From: Henricia sp. BOLD:AAB3569
Lineage: Eukaryota > Echinodermata > Asteroidea > Spinulosida > Echinasteridae
Assembly: GCA_037783545.1 (NCBI GenBank)
Contig: JBBELK010000453.1
Coordinates: 1,116,001-1,180,000, forward strand
Length of the DNA stretch: 64,000 nt
Reading direction: 5' to 3'
The notes beneath the pieces are model-generated. The model saw only the letters and a list, made by a program, of their open reading frames with translations. It ran no database searches and had not been told where the DNA came from. The translations under genes were made by a program, and so were the position numbers. Positions 32,401 through 41,761 of the stretch are shown here, in pieces. Each line of letters begins with the position of its first letter. Within the stretch, counting starts at the first letter, position 1.

Positions 32401-32899
32401 CAACAATAGCAGAGAGTCGCGACATCGACACCAGGCACACGATCATCACAGCTCGAGGACGGTTGTCGAGTCCAAATGGACTGGAACTGCTCGGGACGGG
32501 ACACATTTGAAATCATCCCATGATGAGGACTTGGGGCATGTAGAGGAAGGTGATAATTCAAAGACGAAAAATGGCTCAGGAACTTCGGATGTTGTTGGAG
32601 GAGAAATTGAACACGTAACTAAAATGTCTTCACACTTTTCAAGACCTCACAGCCATACAGATCACGTCCAAAGAGGAAAGGACAAATATGGAGAACGGCG
32701 GTGCAGCGGAAGTCCTCTGGTCATCGACAAGGACTCCAACTCTCAAGAAGTTGACACCAAAAAGCATCACCACAAACATGCAAAGAGACACAAGAGTGAG
32801 AAACATAAAGGGAAGCATAAAGACCAGCATAGTCGATCTGGGGGTCACAGGAATTCAAGAAAACGTGAAAAACGTCCACACAGGAGCCCAGTTCATTGA
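23382..32899 (+). CDS. POLR1D: POLR1D isoform 2-like protein, 237 aa, three exons
   Basis: Exons 23382-23458, 27898-27972 and 32338-32899 join in frame with GT/AG borders (714 nt including stop). Residues 19-26 (EEEDELER) resemble the shared first exon of vertebrate POLR1D. Residues 28-50 carry AIEELVNEAKRAKERAQTMG. W51 follows a Gly, and 58-63 is TNKRFL. These match the vertebrate POLR1D isoform 2 protein, which shares only its start with AC19, the RNA polymerase I/III subunit made as isoform 1. The vertebrate form is near 120 aa; here the C-terminus is longer and ends in a His/Lys/Arg-rich tract (about 190-237). A nuclear role is likely but the function is not known. I did not see the AC19 exon in the window. 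Confidence 0.85.
23580..24392 (+). mobile_element. tRNA-derived SINE, interrupted by a TTAA element
   Basis: The head (A-box ATGGCCGAGCGGTTTAGGTC, degenerate B-box GGGTTTGAAAC) runs to TTTTGCCC at 23669. The body resumes at 24204 with GCAAGGCCCTTAACC and continues to a TGCGCTATATAAG tail. Intact relatives read GCCCTTGAGCAAGGC, so the interruption falls exactly in a TTGA/TTAA word. The SINE is therefore older than the insertion. Confidence 0.8.
23674..24199. mobile_element. TTAA-flanked MITE, family AGGCC, 526 bp
   Basis: TTAA (23670-23673) precedes AGGCCCTGTAGATGATCTG. The right end TTGCAAATGATACACTGGGC-CT is followed by TTAA (24200-24203). The body aligns with 3457-3972. The interrupted SINE around it gives independent proof of the boundaries. 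Short frames on both strands are shared with the other copy and are not genes. Confidence 0.85.
24745..24814 (-). tRNA. tRNA-like sequence, probable tRNA-derived repeat or pseudogene
   Basis: Read on the minus strand it has a T-arm CTGGG-TATGAAT-CCCAG with perfect stem, an anticodon arm TTGGC-CATGTAT-GCCAA with perfect stem, and a seven-base acceptor pairing in all but one position. The loop would give anticodon TGT (Thr). However, position 33 is A instead of T, the T-loop lacks the TTCGA form, and the D-arm is short by about three bases. It is probably not a functional tRNA. Confidence 0.5.
24926..25172. mobile_element. inverted-repeat element, relative at 62265-62510
   Basis: AGCCTTTTTGCGC near 24940 pairs with GCGCAAAAAGGCT near 25145. 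Inside, GCGGTGTGG...GACGCACTGAAAA pairs with TTTTCAGTGC...CCACACCGC (24984-25107). The segment at 62265-62510 shares GACGCACTGAAAA, TTTTACTCCA and CACGCCGCCTTT in the same order. Confidence 0.55.
26009..26239. mobile_element. TTAA-flanked MITE, family GGCTCGTCA
   Basis: TTAA (26005-26008) precedes AGACGCAGGCTCGTCAAT. The right end ATTGACGAGCCTGTATTT is followed by TTAA (26240-26243). A GAATTTCGTAGCACGAATTAG segment matches the two other family members at 54187-54321 and 57752-57887. Confidence 0.7.
27456..27600. repeat. GACTTGACTCGAGTC-type degenerate minisatellite
   Basis: Interleaved GACTTG, GACTCG and GAGTCA words recur every 5-20 bp without a fixed period. A related but complementary array covers 39207-39840. 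It lies in intron 1 of the POLR1D-like gene. Confidence 0.65.
27898..27972 (+). CDS. POLR1D: POLR1D-like exon 2
   Basis: A 75-bp exon between CCACAG and donor GTGAGTAC. With the Arg bases from exon 1 it reads R-QAIEELVNEAKRAKERAQ and on to TMGTYG, leaving TG to start Trp51 in exon 3. The amphipathic, Lys/Glu-rich segment is the conserved core of the family. Confidence 0.85.
27990..28110 (+). mobile_element. SINE body fragment
   Basis: CTTGTGCCCTTGGGCAAGGC followed by ACTTTGCCGTACCGG...CTATCTCCACCCAGG matches the 59919-60385 SINE (CCCTTGGGCAAGGCACTTTG, CTCTTCACCCATCAGG). The head with the A-box is missing. A possible tail word (GACCAGGGGTAATAATG) lies at 28445-28460. Confidence 0.6.
28773..28953. 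mobile_element. 181-bp hairpin element TAGACTTGCCCAGG
   Basis: TAGACTTGCCCAGGTCTGAC pairs with GTCAGACTTGGGCAAGTCTA. Inner arms CCGCCCTCTGGAC...GTGGC and its complement continue the pairing around a small loop. No exact target duplication was found. Confidence 0.7.
28958..28988. repeat. 31-bp perfect palindrome
   Basis: TTGAATTATTGGCGG and its exact complement are separated by one base. It immediately follows the 28773-28953 hairpin; whether they are one unit is unclear. Confidence 0.8.
29504..29720. repeat. dispersed repeat with CTCATCCCGAGTT hairpin
   Basis: AACTCGGGATGAGA pairs with TCTCATCCCGAGTT (29504-29550). The following GGTTGTTCCAGTTCAATGG resembles 53350-53395. 29625-29720 is the reverse complement of 51840-51950 (CAGTAAAGGGGGCATTTTGG, GACCAGACAAAGGT region). 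Two interspersed families therefore meet here. Confidence 0.55.
30224..30646 (+). mobile_element. LINE 3' end (5'-truncated retrotransposon)
   Basis: The last ~63 codons read ...GSRSFLVAAPKLWNALPVD then IRNAVS...LKTHLF and stop at 30431. The APKLWN-LP--IR...FK..LK..LF pattern is typical of the C-terminus of the reverse transcriptase polyprotein in CR1/L2/jockey-like LINEs. A short 3' UTR ends in a (TTA)n run after GCCAATATAAATG. The polymerase and endonuclease domains are absent, as expected from 5' truncation. It lies in sense orientation inside POLR1D-like intron 2. Confidence 0.8.
31430..31660. mobile_element. two different TTAA-type element ends sharing one TTAA
   Basis: On the left, TTACTGCAAATGATGTATCGGGGCT is the right end of the AGGCC family. 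At TTAA 31476-31479 it meets AGATAGTATACATGATTGG, the left end of the AGGTAG family, which runs to about 31660 (TTTCGCCCC). Both elements are truncated on their far sides. Confidence 0.65.
31661..31850. repeat. half copy of a GGGTCTTTCC element
   Basis: ATGTCACACTTTAATTCCC followed by ACATTTATGGAAAGACCC resembles the right end of the 48572-48821 family. A left-end-like copy sits at 29412-29440 (TTGGGTCTTTCCATAAAA). Confidence 0.45.
32338..32899 (+). CDS. POLR1D: POLR1D-like exon 3 (terminal coding exon)
   Basis: It starts after CCAAATTTAG by completing Trp51, then QKRQATTNKRFLHNTL, the most diagnostic motif. About 100 residues of Ser/His/Asp-rich sequence and a basic tail (KKHHHKHAKRHKSEKHKGK..., then an SR/HR-rich end) follow to the stop at 32897-32899. 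The upstream in-frame ATG at 32279 belongs to intron sequence. The basic tail resembles nuclear speckle or RNA-binding low-complexity segments in composition only. Confidence 0.85.
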
Positions 32900-33110
32900 A
32901 GACTTAAATCTGCTGCATCCCTGTGAAAAATCTGAGTTGCATACAGGTCTGGGACTTCATAGTATCTGGTTTTTCATGCATGTGTTGGTGGAAAGGTGCC
33001 CAGGCAGCAGAAATATACTCGGTTAATTCAAGCACTCCCATAAACTCAAAGCAAACATTTGCAACAGAAAATAAGAAGCATAAGGCTTGTAGTGAAAGTC
33101 GAGTCCATCA

Positions 33111-33330
33111 CAAGTCCCCACTAGCCTTCACAAGTCCCCACTAGCCTTCACAAGTCCCCACTAGCCTTCACAAGTCCCCACTAGCCTTCACAAGTCCCCA
33201 CTAGCCTTCACAAGTCCCCACTAGCCTTCACAAGTCCCCACTAGCCTTCACAAGTCCCCACTAGCCTTCACAAGTCCCCACTAGCCTTCACAAGTCCCCA
33301 CTAGCCTTCACAAGTCCCCACTAGCCTTCA
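33111..33330 (+). repeat. 11 exact copies of a 20-bp minisatellite
   Basis: The unit CAAGTCCCCACTAGCCTTCA is repeated eleven times with no visible mismatch (220 bp), starting 212 bp after the POLR1D-like stop. It probably lies in the 3' untranslated region or just beyond. Perfect homogeneity implies recent expansion and likely length polymorphism, or an assembly-sensitive locus. Confidence 0.95.
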
Positions 33331-34049
33331 CAAAAAACCAAGAAAGCAGATACGAACTTCACAAAGAATGGCAACACCGGCCGACACCAAAGATTGTTGC
33401 TGGTGGTTATAGATGCATTTTCAATGCACGCAATACCCCTAGGCTCCCAAAATAATCGTTAAACCCTTACCTGGTCTAAATTCTACTACAGCCTCATATA
33501 AATGTATTTCAATTTCATGAAGTCATTACAAATAACCCTCTGAAAACTATTGTAAAATTGGGTTTCTTTTAAACGATCGGCAAAACCTTTTTTTATTTCT
33601 GTTAAACGTCCCACCCCTAGTATGAATGTATTCATTTCGCACTGAACCAAAGGCTTGTTTGTCCAGCATAATATAACGAGCTTTGCTGTAGAGCTGAATT
33701 TGATACATGTTTTTCATCCATGTCAGTTTGCAGATGCAAAACATGTTTCTCGTTGCCAATAATCCTTATAATCTTCTTTCAGACTAGAAATGGGTAAACT
33801 GGTGAGAGCCGCCCGAAGGAGGGAGGGGGCAATAGGTCTAGGAAGGGCTGCACACTAATTGCTATGTTCGACTTTTGACATACTAGACTTAACTAATTGA
33901 AAATAATTATTTTACCCTGTAGCGTCAAAACATCATGAGACGCTGTGGGTATATCTGAATTCATTAGCTGCATCTTGAAATAGGAAAGTCATCAAGCTAT
34001 CTACCCAGTCTACAATGATTTCGAGACGTAACACCACAATTTTTCCCAC
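33331..34049. other. downstream flank of the POLR1D-like gene
   Basis: No gene seen. No clear AATAAA was noted close to the stop; one occurs at about 34541, too far to assign confidently. 33931-34010 resembles other left parts of the repeat that follows. Confidence 0.35.
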
Positions 34050-34275
34050 GTAAAATGGTACTTTTCTGGGAGAAATTGCCAACTGAAAGTGTTTTAAAGC
34101 ATTCATTAAACAGAAAAAACCATGCATGGATTTTTAAGGTTTTCTTTAGTATTACTGCATCTGTGTGGCTGCAATTTCTACAAGGCAGTTTATCAACTTT
34201 ATTCTTTAGTTACGTAATGCTGTTCCTGGAATTTGTGATAAAAAAATCATCTGCAAATGATATAATGGGCCTTTA
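34050..34275 (+). repeat. dispersed repeat ending TGGGCCTTTAA
   Basis: GTAAAATGGTACTTTTCTGGG...AAATTGCCAACTGAA...ATTACTGCATCTGTGTGGCTG and the end TGCAAATGATATAATGGGCC-TTTAA align with 18080-18310 and with the AGGCC-family terminus. It is probably the right part of a larger TTAA element. Confidence 0.55.
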
Positions 34276-36485
34276 ACCTATACCACTTTATTGAGAACGA
34301 CATTGAAATCAGGGTTTTGTTTAAGAATTACATTTTCGTCAAGGATGCTGGAAGAGCATGTGTTTAAATCAAACGGCTTGAATACGTGAAGCATTACAAG
34401 CCATCAAAGTCTCTCAAGCGTATAAGCTTTAATGTTCTGTAATTACGTCTTGACAATGTAACGTAGCTAATAGGAACTATTTTATCAGTTGCAATGAAGG
34501 TGTGACAACCAGTACAGTTATTAGCTATAGTTTTCCTAAAAATAAATTTCGTTTTAACCTAAGAAACATAAAATACCTCCTCAGAATGCTACACATGGGA
34601 AGAAAACGGGAAATTTGCAATCCCCAATCTGGATGATGGAAGCAAAAAGATTGGTATGATCGATCACTGCACTGCTTTATGTAATCGGATAAATTAGTTT
34701 ACTAAACTTCGGTGGATTTTTGACGATATCCCTGGAAATACACGGATTGAAAGCGCGAAATTTCATAATGGTAATGAGATTAAATATAAGACATATGGGC
34801 TCAAAATCTCATGGGAAAAATCGGGTGATCAAAAATGTGATCTGATCACTGGTTTTCTTTTTATTAAACATACTAACGATATTTTATAGTTTTAATAGCA
34901 AACTCAATGAGTAAAGTATTTCTTACAAATTTTACTAGGGAAAAATATCGAAATGGCTTTTTTTTGCACGAAGCTGAAATTTTTTTTTTTTTGAAAGGTT
35001 TGGGAAAGGTCTCGACTTAAAAGCGTCATCCAAAAATCATATTGATGACCCTTTTCCTATTTAAACACAGCGCGCCGTCGCAGTTTCCGTTAGACTATTT
35101 GCTTTTAATCATTCTGCGATTGAAATTTGACAAAGTCTATACACACGCGTTTATTTACACTGCTTTTTGGTGGTTATTTTTACAATAAAGGACCGAACTT
35201 CTGATGTAAAGAGATTGTTTAGAAATAATTCGTCTCCATCAACCTTTTTTTTTTTCGTGGAATATCCGGTTTGAAAATTTGCCGACGCTGTATAGGGAGA
35301 CTATAGCGAGGAAGGGGCACGATTAACGGCGCCAAAAGCAACATTTAATTTTGAAGATATTAGTGTCCGGAAAGAAAGACGGATTGGCGCAATTAGTGGA
35401 CTTATGGACCCTTTGGCCAAAACTGGGCTAAAGGACTACGTAGAAAAGCTACCCCATAAGACACAACATTAAGAAGTCGAACATCTCTTTGTAGTTTTGG
35501 AGACGAAAACACGTTTAGAAAATTTTCTAAAATGAGCATTTTTTTAATTATCGTGCATCAGTTTTTAACATCCCAGGCACAATTTTCGTTCATTTTAAAT
35601 TTTCAAAAATCCTTCATCTGCCACAACTAGACATGAAATTGTTTTGCAATTCGGAAAAAGGTCTGTGCCCGCGCACACGCTCAAAAACGAGGTATTCTGT
35701 TTTACAAACTCTACAAAAATTGCGGCTCCCGAGGCCCCGATTACGGCAACATACGGTTCCGCGGGGCACAGTTCTTTCTGGGACAGGGAAAAACGGCCGT
35801 CGTAGACCACTCTAAACCAAAAACCGCGTCAAATTTCAACCCTAGATAATTCTGCCGGCTCAGCCGTCGTGTAAATCTCCAGATTATGGTGATTCACGGT
35901 ACATATACGCACATATCACGCGCGTGTTTGCTTTAGGGCGTGGGATTTTCCGAATAGATTTCAAGTTGAAATTGAGACCAATGTTGAACGCAGAACCTTT
36001 GATCGTGTTTGATTTAGGCCTGAAAAAAGGAGATTTATTTCGCCGTTGTCGAGTGCCCACACGGTTTAAAAGGCAACGAGTTTGTTGCCATATACGGTGT
36101 TTGTTTCGACTATATAATAGGAGACCCTATACCCATGAAGCTTGAGCGATGATAGATTTCAACCCATAGACGATTAAATAAAATGCCCGTCCTCCGTCTA
36201 GACAATGGAAACTGCGATGATAATACAGGCACGATATAAGCTTTGCATAATATCTGACATTTTGTGGGGTATTGCGTATCGTCGTTTTTTTAAATACATT
36301 TCCCCCAATTCTGGGTTATACAAATCACTCCGCCCCAAAAGTAATGCAATGAAAAGGTGATCCAAAAGTAGGATTACATGTATTCAAAAAAATGTTCATT
36401 CAAAATATCTTCAAAGATACTTTGGAGTTTCGGGGATATATTTTCGTCCTCCATAGGCCATGCACACACTTCTGCAGTCTCCTCT
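34276..36485. other. long unassigned stretch
   Basis: No supported gene. 34545-34685 shares GAAAACGGGAAATTTGCAAT and flanks with 42455-42540, an interspersed repeat pair. Poly-T/poly-A tracts occur near 34960 and 34985. 35595-35810 has an open minus frame without recognisable motifs. Confidence 0.4.
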
Positions 36486-36696
36486 CTATACCCAGCACGA
36501 TATGTGGCAAAGGGACTCCCCCTAACGCCCCTATACCTCAACACACTCTTCCCTGCACCAATCCCCCCTTAAAAACTGAAAGGAATTCCTTGGATGTTTG
36601 AGACACAATGGGGGAACAATGGTGGGGGGGGGGGGGGAATGCCCTCTGCCCTCTGCCCTCTGCCCTCTGCCCTCTGCCACATATCGTGCTGCATAT
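36486..36696. mobile_element. inverted-repeat element CAGCACGATATGTGGCA with (CCCTCTG)n
   Basis: ATACCCAGCACGATATGTGG at the left pairs with CCACATATCGTGCTG at the right. Inside are GGGACTCCCCCTAACGCCCC, a poly-G run (36624-36637) and a 7-bp CCCTCTG tandem (36641-36678, about five copies). Related copies: 46906-47076 (both ends), 47560-47625 and 53450-53560 (half copies). Confidence 0.7.
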
Positions 36697-38145
36697 GCTC
36701 CCCTCAGTCACAACATTTGCCGCATATAGACCTCTTCTGTCCGGTATGCTGTATGTCAACCATGCTCGACTTAAGAAGTTAACGCAGTGAGGCAGTTGTG
36801 AAACATTGTGCAGCTCCAGCCAGCTGCGTATAAGGCTGTCGTAAAGTTATGCGTCATATTTCTTGTTTTAAAAGGAGCTTGTTCAGATATCTCGGAAATC
36901 TTAAAGAAAGAAAACCAGAAATTTGCAAATATTAAAGTTTAAAATTTGAAAGTAAGTTAAATACTCGCATTGAAACCTTCATGTAAATGTCCACATTCCA
37001 CATTCATAGAATCATTATTTCCAAAGAAAAAGGTGTCAGTTCAGTTTAGTTTATGAAAACACAATTTACGTGCTGACGTTATTTTGTACCTGAGACGAAC
37101 ACTAAAGTTCCACTGAGTGCCAGTTCGTGGTGTCACTGACGAGTTGAATGACGCGGTGCGGAACCCTGTAAATTGAACAAATTTGAATCTCCAATTTGAA
37201 GCAAATGAAGCAGATTTCACCCTGATTTATTAGCTATTTAAACAGATAACCTTCGACCTACAACGGTGCCAGACTTGAGCATCGCAAGGTGGCCTTTCTG
37301 GGCCATGCATCATTGCACATCTGATCGTTGGTTACCAATTCCCTTGTTCACATCTTCGTCTTCATAGGCGACATGACTGATAATATTCAGCAAGATCGCA
37401 TCTCGATAAGACGATAATACCGCACCTAGTATCGCGACATCGGGCGCCCAAGGTTATAGGTTGAAGACATCGGCGACTCGAGTACTTGTCCCATGAGCCT
37501 CCGGACGGAAGGGCCAACAACACAGAGCAGGCTGCGCGGATTTACTCCATACATACATGATACTAAATCCGTGCTTATCCTGATCGTGTAAAATAATATT
37601 ACATGTAAATGACATGTTATGACAACGAATCTCTTGCATGTCTGGATGGGTTGAATAAACTGAGATCGTGTTTGTTATGCGAGAGGTGTTTTGATGGTTT
37701 GAACCTTGTTGTAATCTGATGACAAATTTGGAAGCTTATGGCAGTACACGAAAAAGTTGTACATCAAGAAACACAAAAATTTCTGTGTTCCAACGAAATG
37801 TATGGCGACACCCAAGCCACAAAAATTACAAGGTACAGTATCGCTGCAATAGACTACTAAAGTGTGACGTCAGTTGCCATGGTAATTGGGTCTAAACATT
37901 CGCTGGTAATCTGTAACGTCCATTGGTATAGCGCAGAGAAACAGTTCACTGGTTTTAGTGCAGACTTAAAAACCATGGCAACACACAAATGGTGACGTTT
38001 TCACTTTTAAATTAGTCTATTACCCGAGGTTTGGTGAAGTTTGGATCCGCTTTTCAATGGGTCACATTGATTGGTACAAAAATGTACATTTTGTTTTTGG
38101 GGTATATTTCTGTAACGAATTCCTAGAACAGCGGCATTACATGTC
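36697..38145. other. unassigned stretch
   Basis: I see no gene, RNA or bounded repeat. Short frames are uninformative. Confidence 0.35.
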
Positions 38146-38148
38146 TTA

Positions 38149-38587
38149 AGCGGGCCTCCCACTGTGCGATTTTTGCCACGAATTAGCTACGATTGGGTAC
38201 GATTGGCTACGATTTTGTGTAGAGTCTATAGGCAGTCTCCGATAATCTTACCAATTCGTAGGGGAATCGTGGCAAAAATCGCACAGTGGGAGGCCCGCTT
38301 TAAGCGGGCCTCCCAATGTGCGATTTTTGTCACTAATTTTCTACGATTGGGTACGATTGTGTGTAGAGTCTATAGGCAGTCTGCGATAATCGTACCAATT
38401 CGTAGGACATTCGTTGCCAAAATCGCACAGTGGGAGGCCTGCTTTAAGCGGGCCTCCCACTGCGATTTTTGCCACGATTCCCCTATACGAATCGGTACGA
38501 TTATCGGAGACTGCTTATAGACTCTACACACAATCGTAGCCAATCGTAGCTAATTCGTGGCAATAATCGCACAGTGGGAGGCCCGCT
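38149..38587. mobile_element. three head-to-tail AGCGGGCC MITEs sharing TTA junctions
   Basis: Three inverted-repeat elements follow each other: 38149-38299, 38303-38443 and 38447-38587. Each starts AGCGGGCCTCCCA and ends TGGGAGGCC(C/T)GCT, with TTA between them (38300-38302, 38444-38446) and TTA/TAA outside. The arms carry GTGCGATTTTTGCCACG and repeated CTACGATTGG words. Termini and flanks fit PIF/Harbinger-type MITEs; the outer flanks could also be read as TTAA. Two further left ends lie at 41378 and 41428. Confidence 0.75.
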
Positions 38588-39206
38588 TAAAGCAATAACC
38601 TGCAGAAATATCAGCTACATGTTCTTATAGGTTCAGCAGTGTTTAAAACCCGTGCTGAGTTTTCTGCTCTGTGAATGCTAAACAAATATTTTGCGCACTT
38701 TTTAAACCACCTTTAGTTGTTAACTTCCGAAGTTAGAAAGGTGTAATTTTGTGACAACAAAAATCCACATTCCACGCTTATTACTATTGCTTTATCAACA
38801 CTTTCGTTTATCTTGTCTGTACTCGTGAGGTAAAATCTATGACACACTGCACATTACAAATGATATAATAGTCCCAATGCCCTTTAAAAGATTCGTCGTC
38901 ACTTTTAATAATCTAGGCCAAAACCTCGTTTCGATATTAATAGCAGCATTATTTGTGCATCACATTCAGTATTTGTATATACTGATGGAAATGACCATGG
39001 AAGATGTGTGCGTCATTTTTGGACACGGTTTAGTTATCTGTCACATATGTTGTACGCATTGCCCTTCAACATGACATCTTGCATACTGCATGAGTAGTTT
39101 CAGTCAAACAAGTCGAATTTTTTTGTGGCAAGGGTATCGTAACTGTAATGAGATTTGAAACACCAGATGTCTCTGAACATTCTCTTGTCAAAATGTTTCA
39201 TTTATT
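38588..39206. other. unassigned stretch with a TTAA-family terminus
   Basis: ACATTACAAATGATATAATAG...CCCTTTAAAAG (38853-38887) resembles a diverged AGGCC-family right end. The rest is unassigned. Confidence 0.35.
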
Positions 39207-39840
39207 GTGTTAGAAGGAGTCGCCCTCTTCTTGACTCTCAAGTCAAGTCAAACTGCCTTCGGCCGGGTCCTAAGTCGAGTCAAACTGGTCTCAAGTAAAG
39301 TCAAGCTGCCTTCGGGTCCCAAGTCAAGTCTATTAACTGCCTTCGAGTCCCGAGTCAAGTCAAACTGCCTTAAGTGCCAATTCAAGTCAAACTGCCTTAA
39401 TTGTCAATTCAAGTCAAACTGCCTTCAAGTCCTAAGTCAAGTATATAAATATAACTGCCTCAAGTCAAACTGTATTTCTGTCTCAAGTCAAGTCAGACTG
39501 CCCTCAATTCCCAAGTCGGGCCAAACTGCCTTCGAGTCGCAAGTCAAGTCATTTGATATCAATTGAAGTCATGTTGGGTCAAGTCGGGTAGTGATACAGC
39601 AGTTAATTTGTTAAGGCTAAATTCAAAATGAGTCTAAACCCTGAAAGCTTTGACAAGGTATTAATTATCGGACATAAAATTCTGAAGTTCAAGACCGAGT
39701 CAAGTAATTAATGCAAGAGTGCCTCGAGTCCAAGTCAATTGAGGTTAGAGACTCGAATCAAGTCAAGTCCGTATACGTCGTCACTCGAGACGACTCGAGT
39801 CCCGAGTCTCGAGTCCCAGAGTCTCTAGTCCGAATTATTT
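39207..39840 (+). repeat. CAAGTCAAACTGCCTT minisatellite region
   Basis: Irregular repeats of CAAGTCAAACTGCCTTC with spacers of 10-20 bp run from 39235 to 39600. After a gap, GACTCGAGTCCCGAGTC words occur at 39700-39835. The 119-codon frame through it is a translation of the repeat (recurrent SNCL...FK), not a gene. Complementary in type to 27456-27600. Confidence 0.7.
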
Positions 39841-41370
39841 CACAAGTTGTCATTCCGCCTGATATTTAACTCTCTTTTTGCACTGTGAACAGAAAACCAA
39901 CTCGCACTCGATCACTGGATGGGATCAAATACGATCCACTAACGAAATGGAGGCCAAGTGATGACGTCATCAGCCCTATTTTTGCGGTAAAAAATAGTGG
40001 CGTTCATTTTTCGTTTCCATGCACGCACGCAGTAAATATATTCCCATGCAAGTTCTCACAAATCACTGAGCTACAATTAGGATGCCAAGCTCTGAGACAT
40101 TTTTGGCACCAAAGCACTTAGCAAATGACTTTTACAGTTTTTAAGATCGAGTCTCTGCGGAATTTTCTAATTATTATTAAACCGTGAGCTGTGCCGAAGC
40201 GTCCCGATCCCGGTGTCAAAATACCTGTCACAGCTTAATTTAGGTCCTGGGCATTTGATATAGCATTTCTGACCTAGTTTCCGTATTTAAAAGTCCCAAA
40301 AGAGGTCTCGTAATCAGCTCGTATATCTCAATGGCTTCTTTAACTTGTCATCCAAACTCGACAAAGTCCCGATAATAACGCTCTTTACATTCAAGACGTG
40401 CCAATATCTGCAAGCATACTCGCCTCGGGGCCGGGGCCGGCCCGGCACACACGACTGTTGCTGATACTGATCCGTGTTGAGGCATAGCACATACTTGAAA
40501 GTTATACGCCCGCAACATGTCTTGGGGCAATTTCAACATGCATGGAGGACTTCGTGCATACGTAAACATCGGAATCTCGTCATTATTACCCTACTTCTTT
40601 GGCGTTGAAGACTTCTCGAGACTTGTTTTGTGTTCCGTTTCTCGACAGGTGTTGATTTATGGCGCCGATCTGCCCGTTAAAAAGGACGAACTGTCCGCGA
40701 TCCGCTAGATATTCTCAGTCCTTGTGTAAAATCATCCTCAAGGTATACGACATGTTTTCCTCTGTTAACATGAACACGGCATGATCAGTGACATTGTCAC
40801 ATATCGCTTAATTAAACAGCGAAGCATTCCCCCAAAGCAGATCATGATCTGCGTGAGCTGAAGAATGAGATGTCAGGAACGCGCACCCGGAATTAATGTG
40901 ACTTCAGGCCGTCGTGGAGTCTATCCTTTCGAGTTCTTTGTTGGTATTGTTAACGGTCAAAATGCCTATACTCGAAAGAGAAAAAAAAGCAATGAAAACA
41001 TTCAGAAATGTCGGCAAGGAAATGATGAATGCACCTGATCATCACTTCGAGCTTATTGAATCGCAAAGATGATTTTTAGAGACTAGCGATCAAGTCACTT
41101 TATACACGTTTAACGGATCTTAGGTGGACTTCTCTGCACACACGACGGACCTATTTTAGATTGCCAGTGTGCCATAAAATAAATAATTGTATTAATATCA
41201 ATGCTCTAAACAAGTTTCAACGACCCACAAGAATCGGACGTCGCGATCACGTATTAACACTTGACGTTGCCCTTGTTATAGGACTGACATTGTCCATCCA
41301 CAGGGGGCAGTCACATTGTCAAATGTGCGTCATGCACGAGTATAGGCACTCTATGGATCTATTGTCACAT
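39841..41370. other. unassigned stretch
   Basis: No supported gene. A GC island GGGGCCGGGGCCGGCCCGGC at 40427-40446 stands out, but no exon or promoter can be tied to it. Confidence 0.35.
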
Positions 41371-41377
41371 CATTTAA

Positions 41378-41475
41378 AGCCGGCTTCCCACTGTACGATT
41401 TTTTGTTACGATTTGTTACGATTCTTTAAAGCGGGCCCTCCCACTGTGCGATTTTTGCCACGAATTTCCAACGAA
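41378..41475 (+). mobile_element. two left ends of the AGC-ended MITE family
   Basis: TAA-AGCCGGCTTCCCACTGTACG and, 50 bp later, TAA-AGCGGGCCCTCCCACTGTG with GCGATTTTTGCCACGAATT match the left arm of 38149-38587. No matching right ends were seen, so both are truncated. Confidence 0.6.
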
Positions 41476-41591
41476 ACAGTTATGATTTCGTAGTGCTTGG
41501 CAGGTTGTCGCAGGTTATTGCATGTCGTAGACTTTTGTACGATTTACCAGGGAGGGGTTTTTCCGGTGCGATTGCCGATGAAGTCGCTCAA

Positions 41592-41647
41592 GGGGGTGAG
41601 GGGGAGGAGGGAGTGTCTGGATGCATTCACCCTCCCCCTCACCCCCC
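41592..41647. repeat. G/C-rich hairpin with poly-A tract downstream
   Basis: GGGGGTGAGGGGGAGG pairs with CCTCCCCCTCACCCCC. The four-plus G runs could also form a G-quadruplex. A pure A run lies at 41743-41761. Confidence 0.6.
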
Positions 41648-41761
41648 AAAAACAATAACAGTTTAGTTTCAATTTGGAGGGAGGGTAGCTAGTCGTATCG
41701 GCTTAATGCGGACAGGCGGACGCACAAAATGCATTATATTTAAAAAAAAAAAAAAAAAAAA

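Noticed and set aside
33111..33330. CRISPR-like regular array
   Set aside because: The repeats are contiguous with no spacers; it is a minisatellite in an animal genome.
39207..39566. 119-codon plus frame
   Set aside because: It reads through the CAAGTCAAACTGCC minisatellite and consists of its translated repeats.
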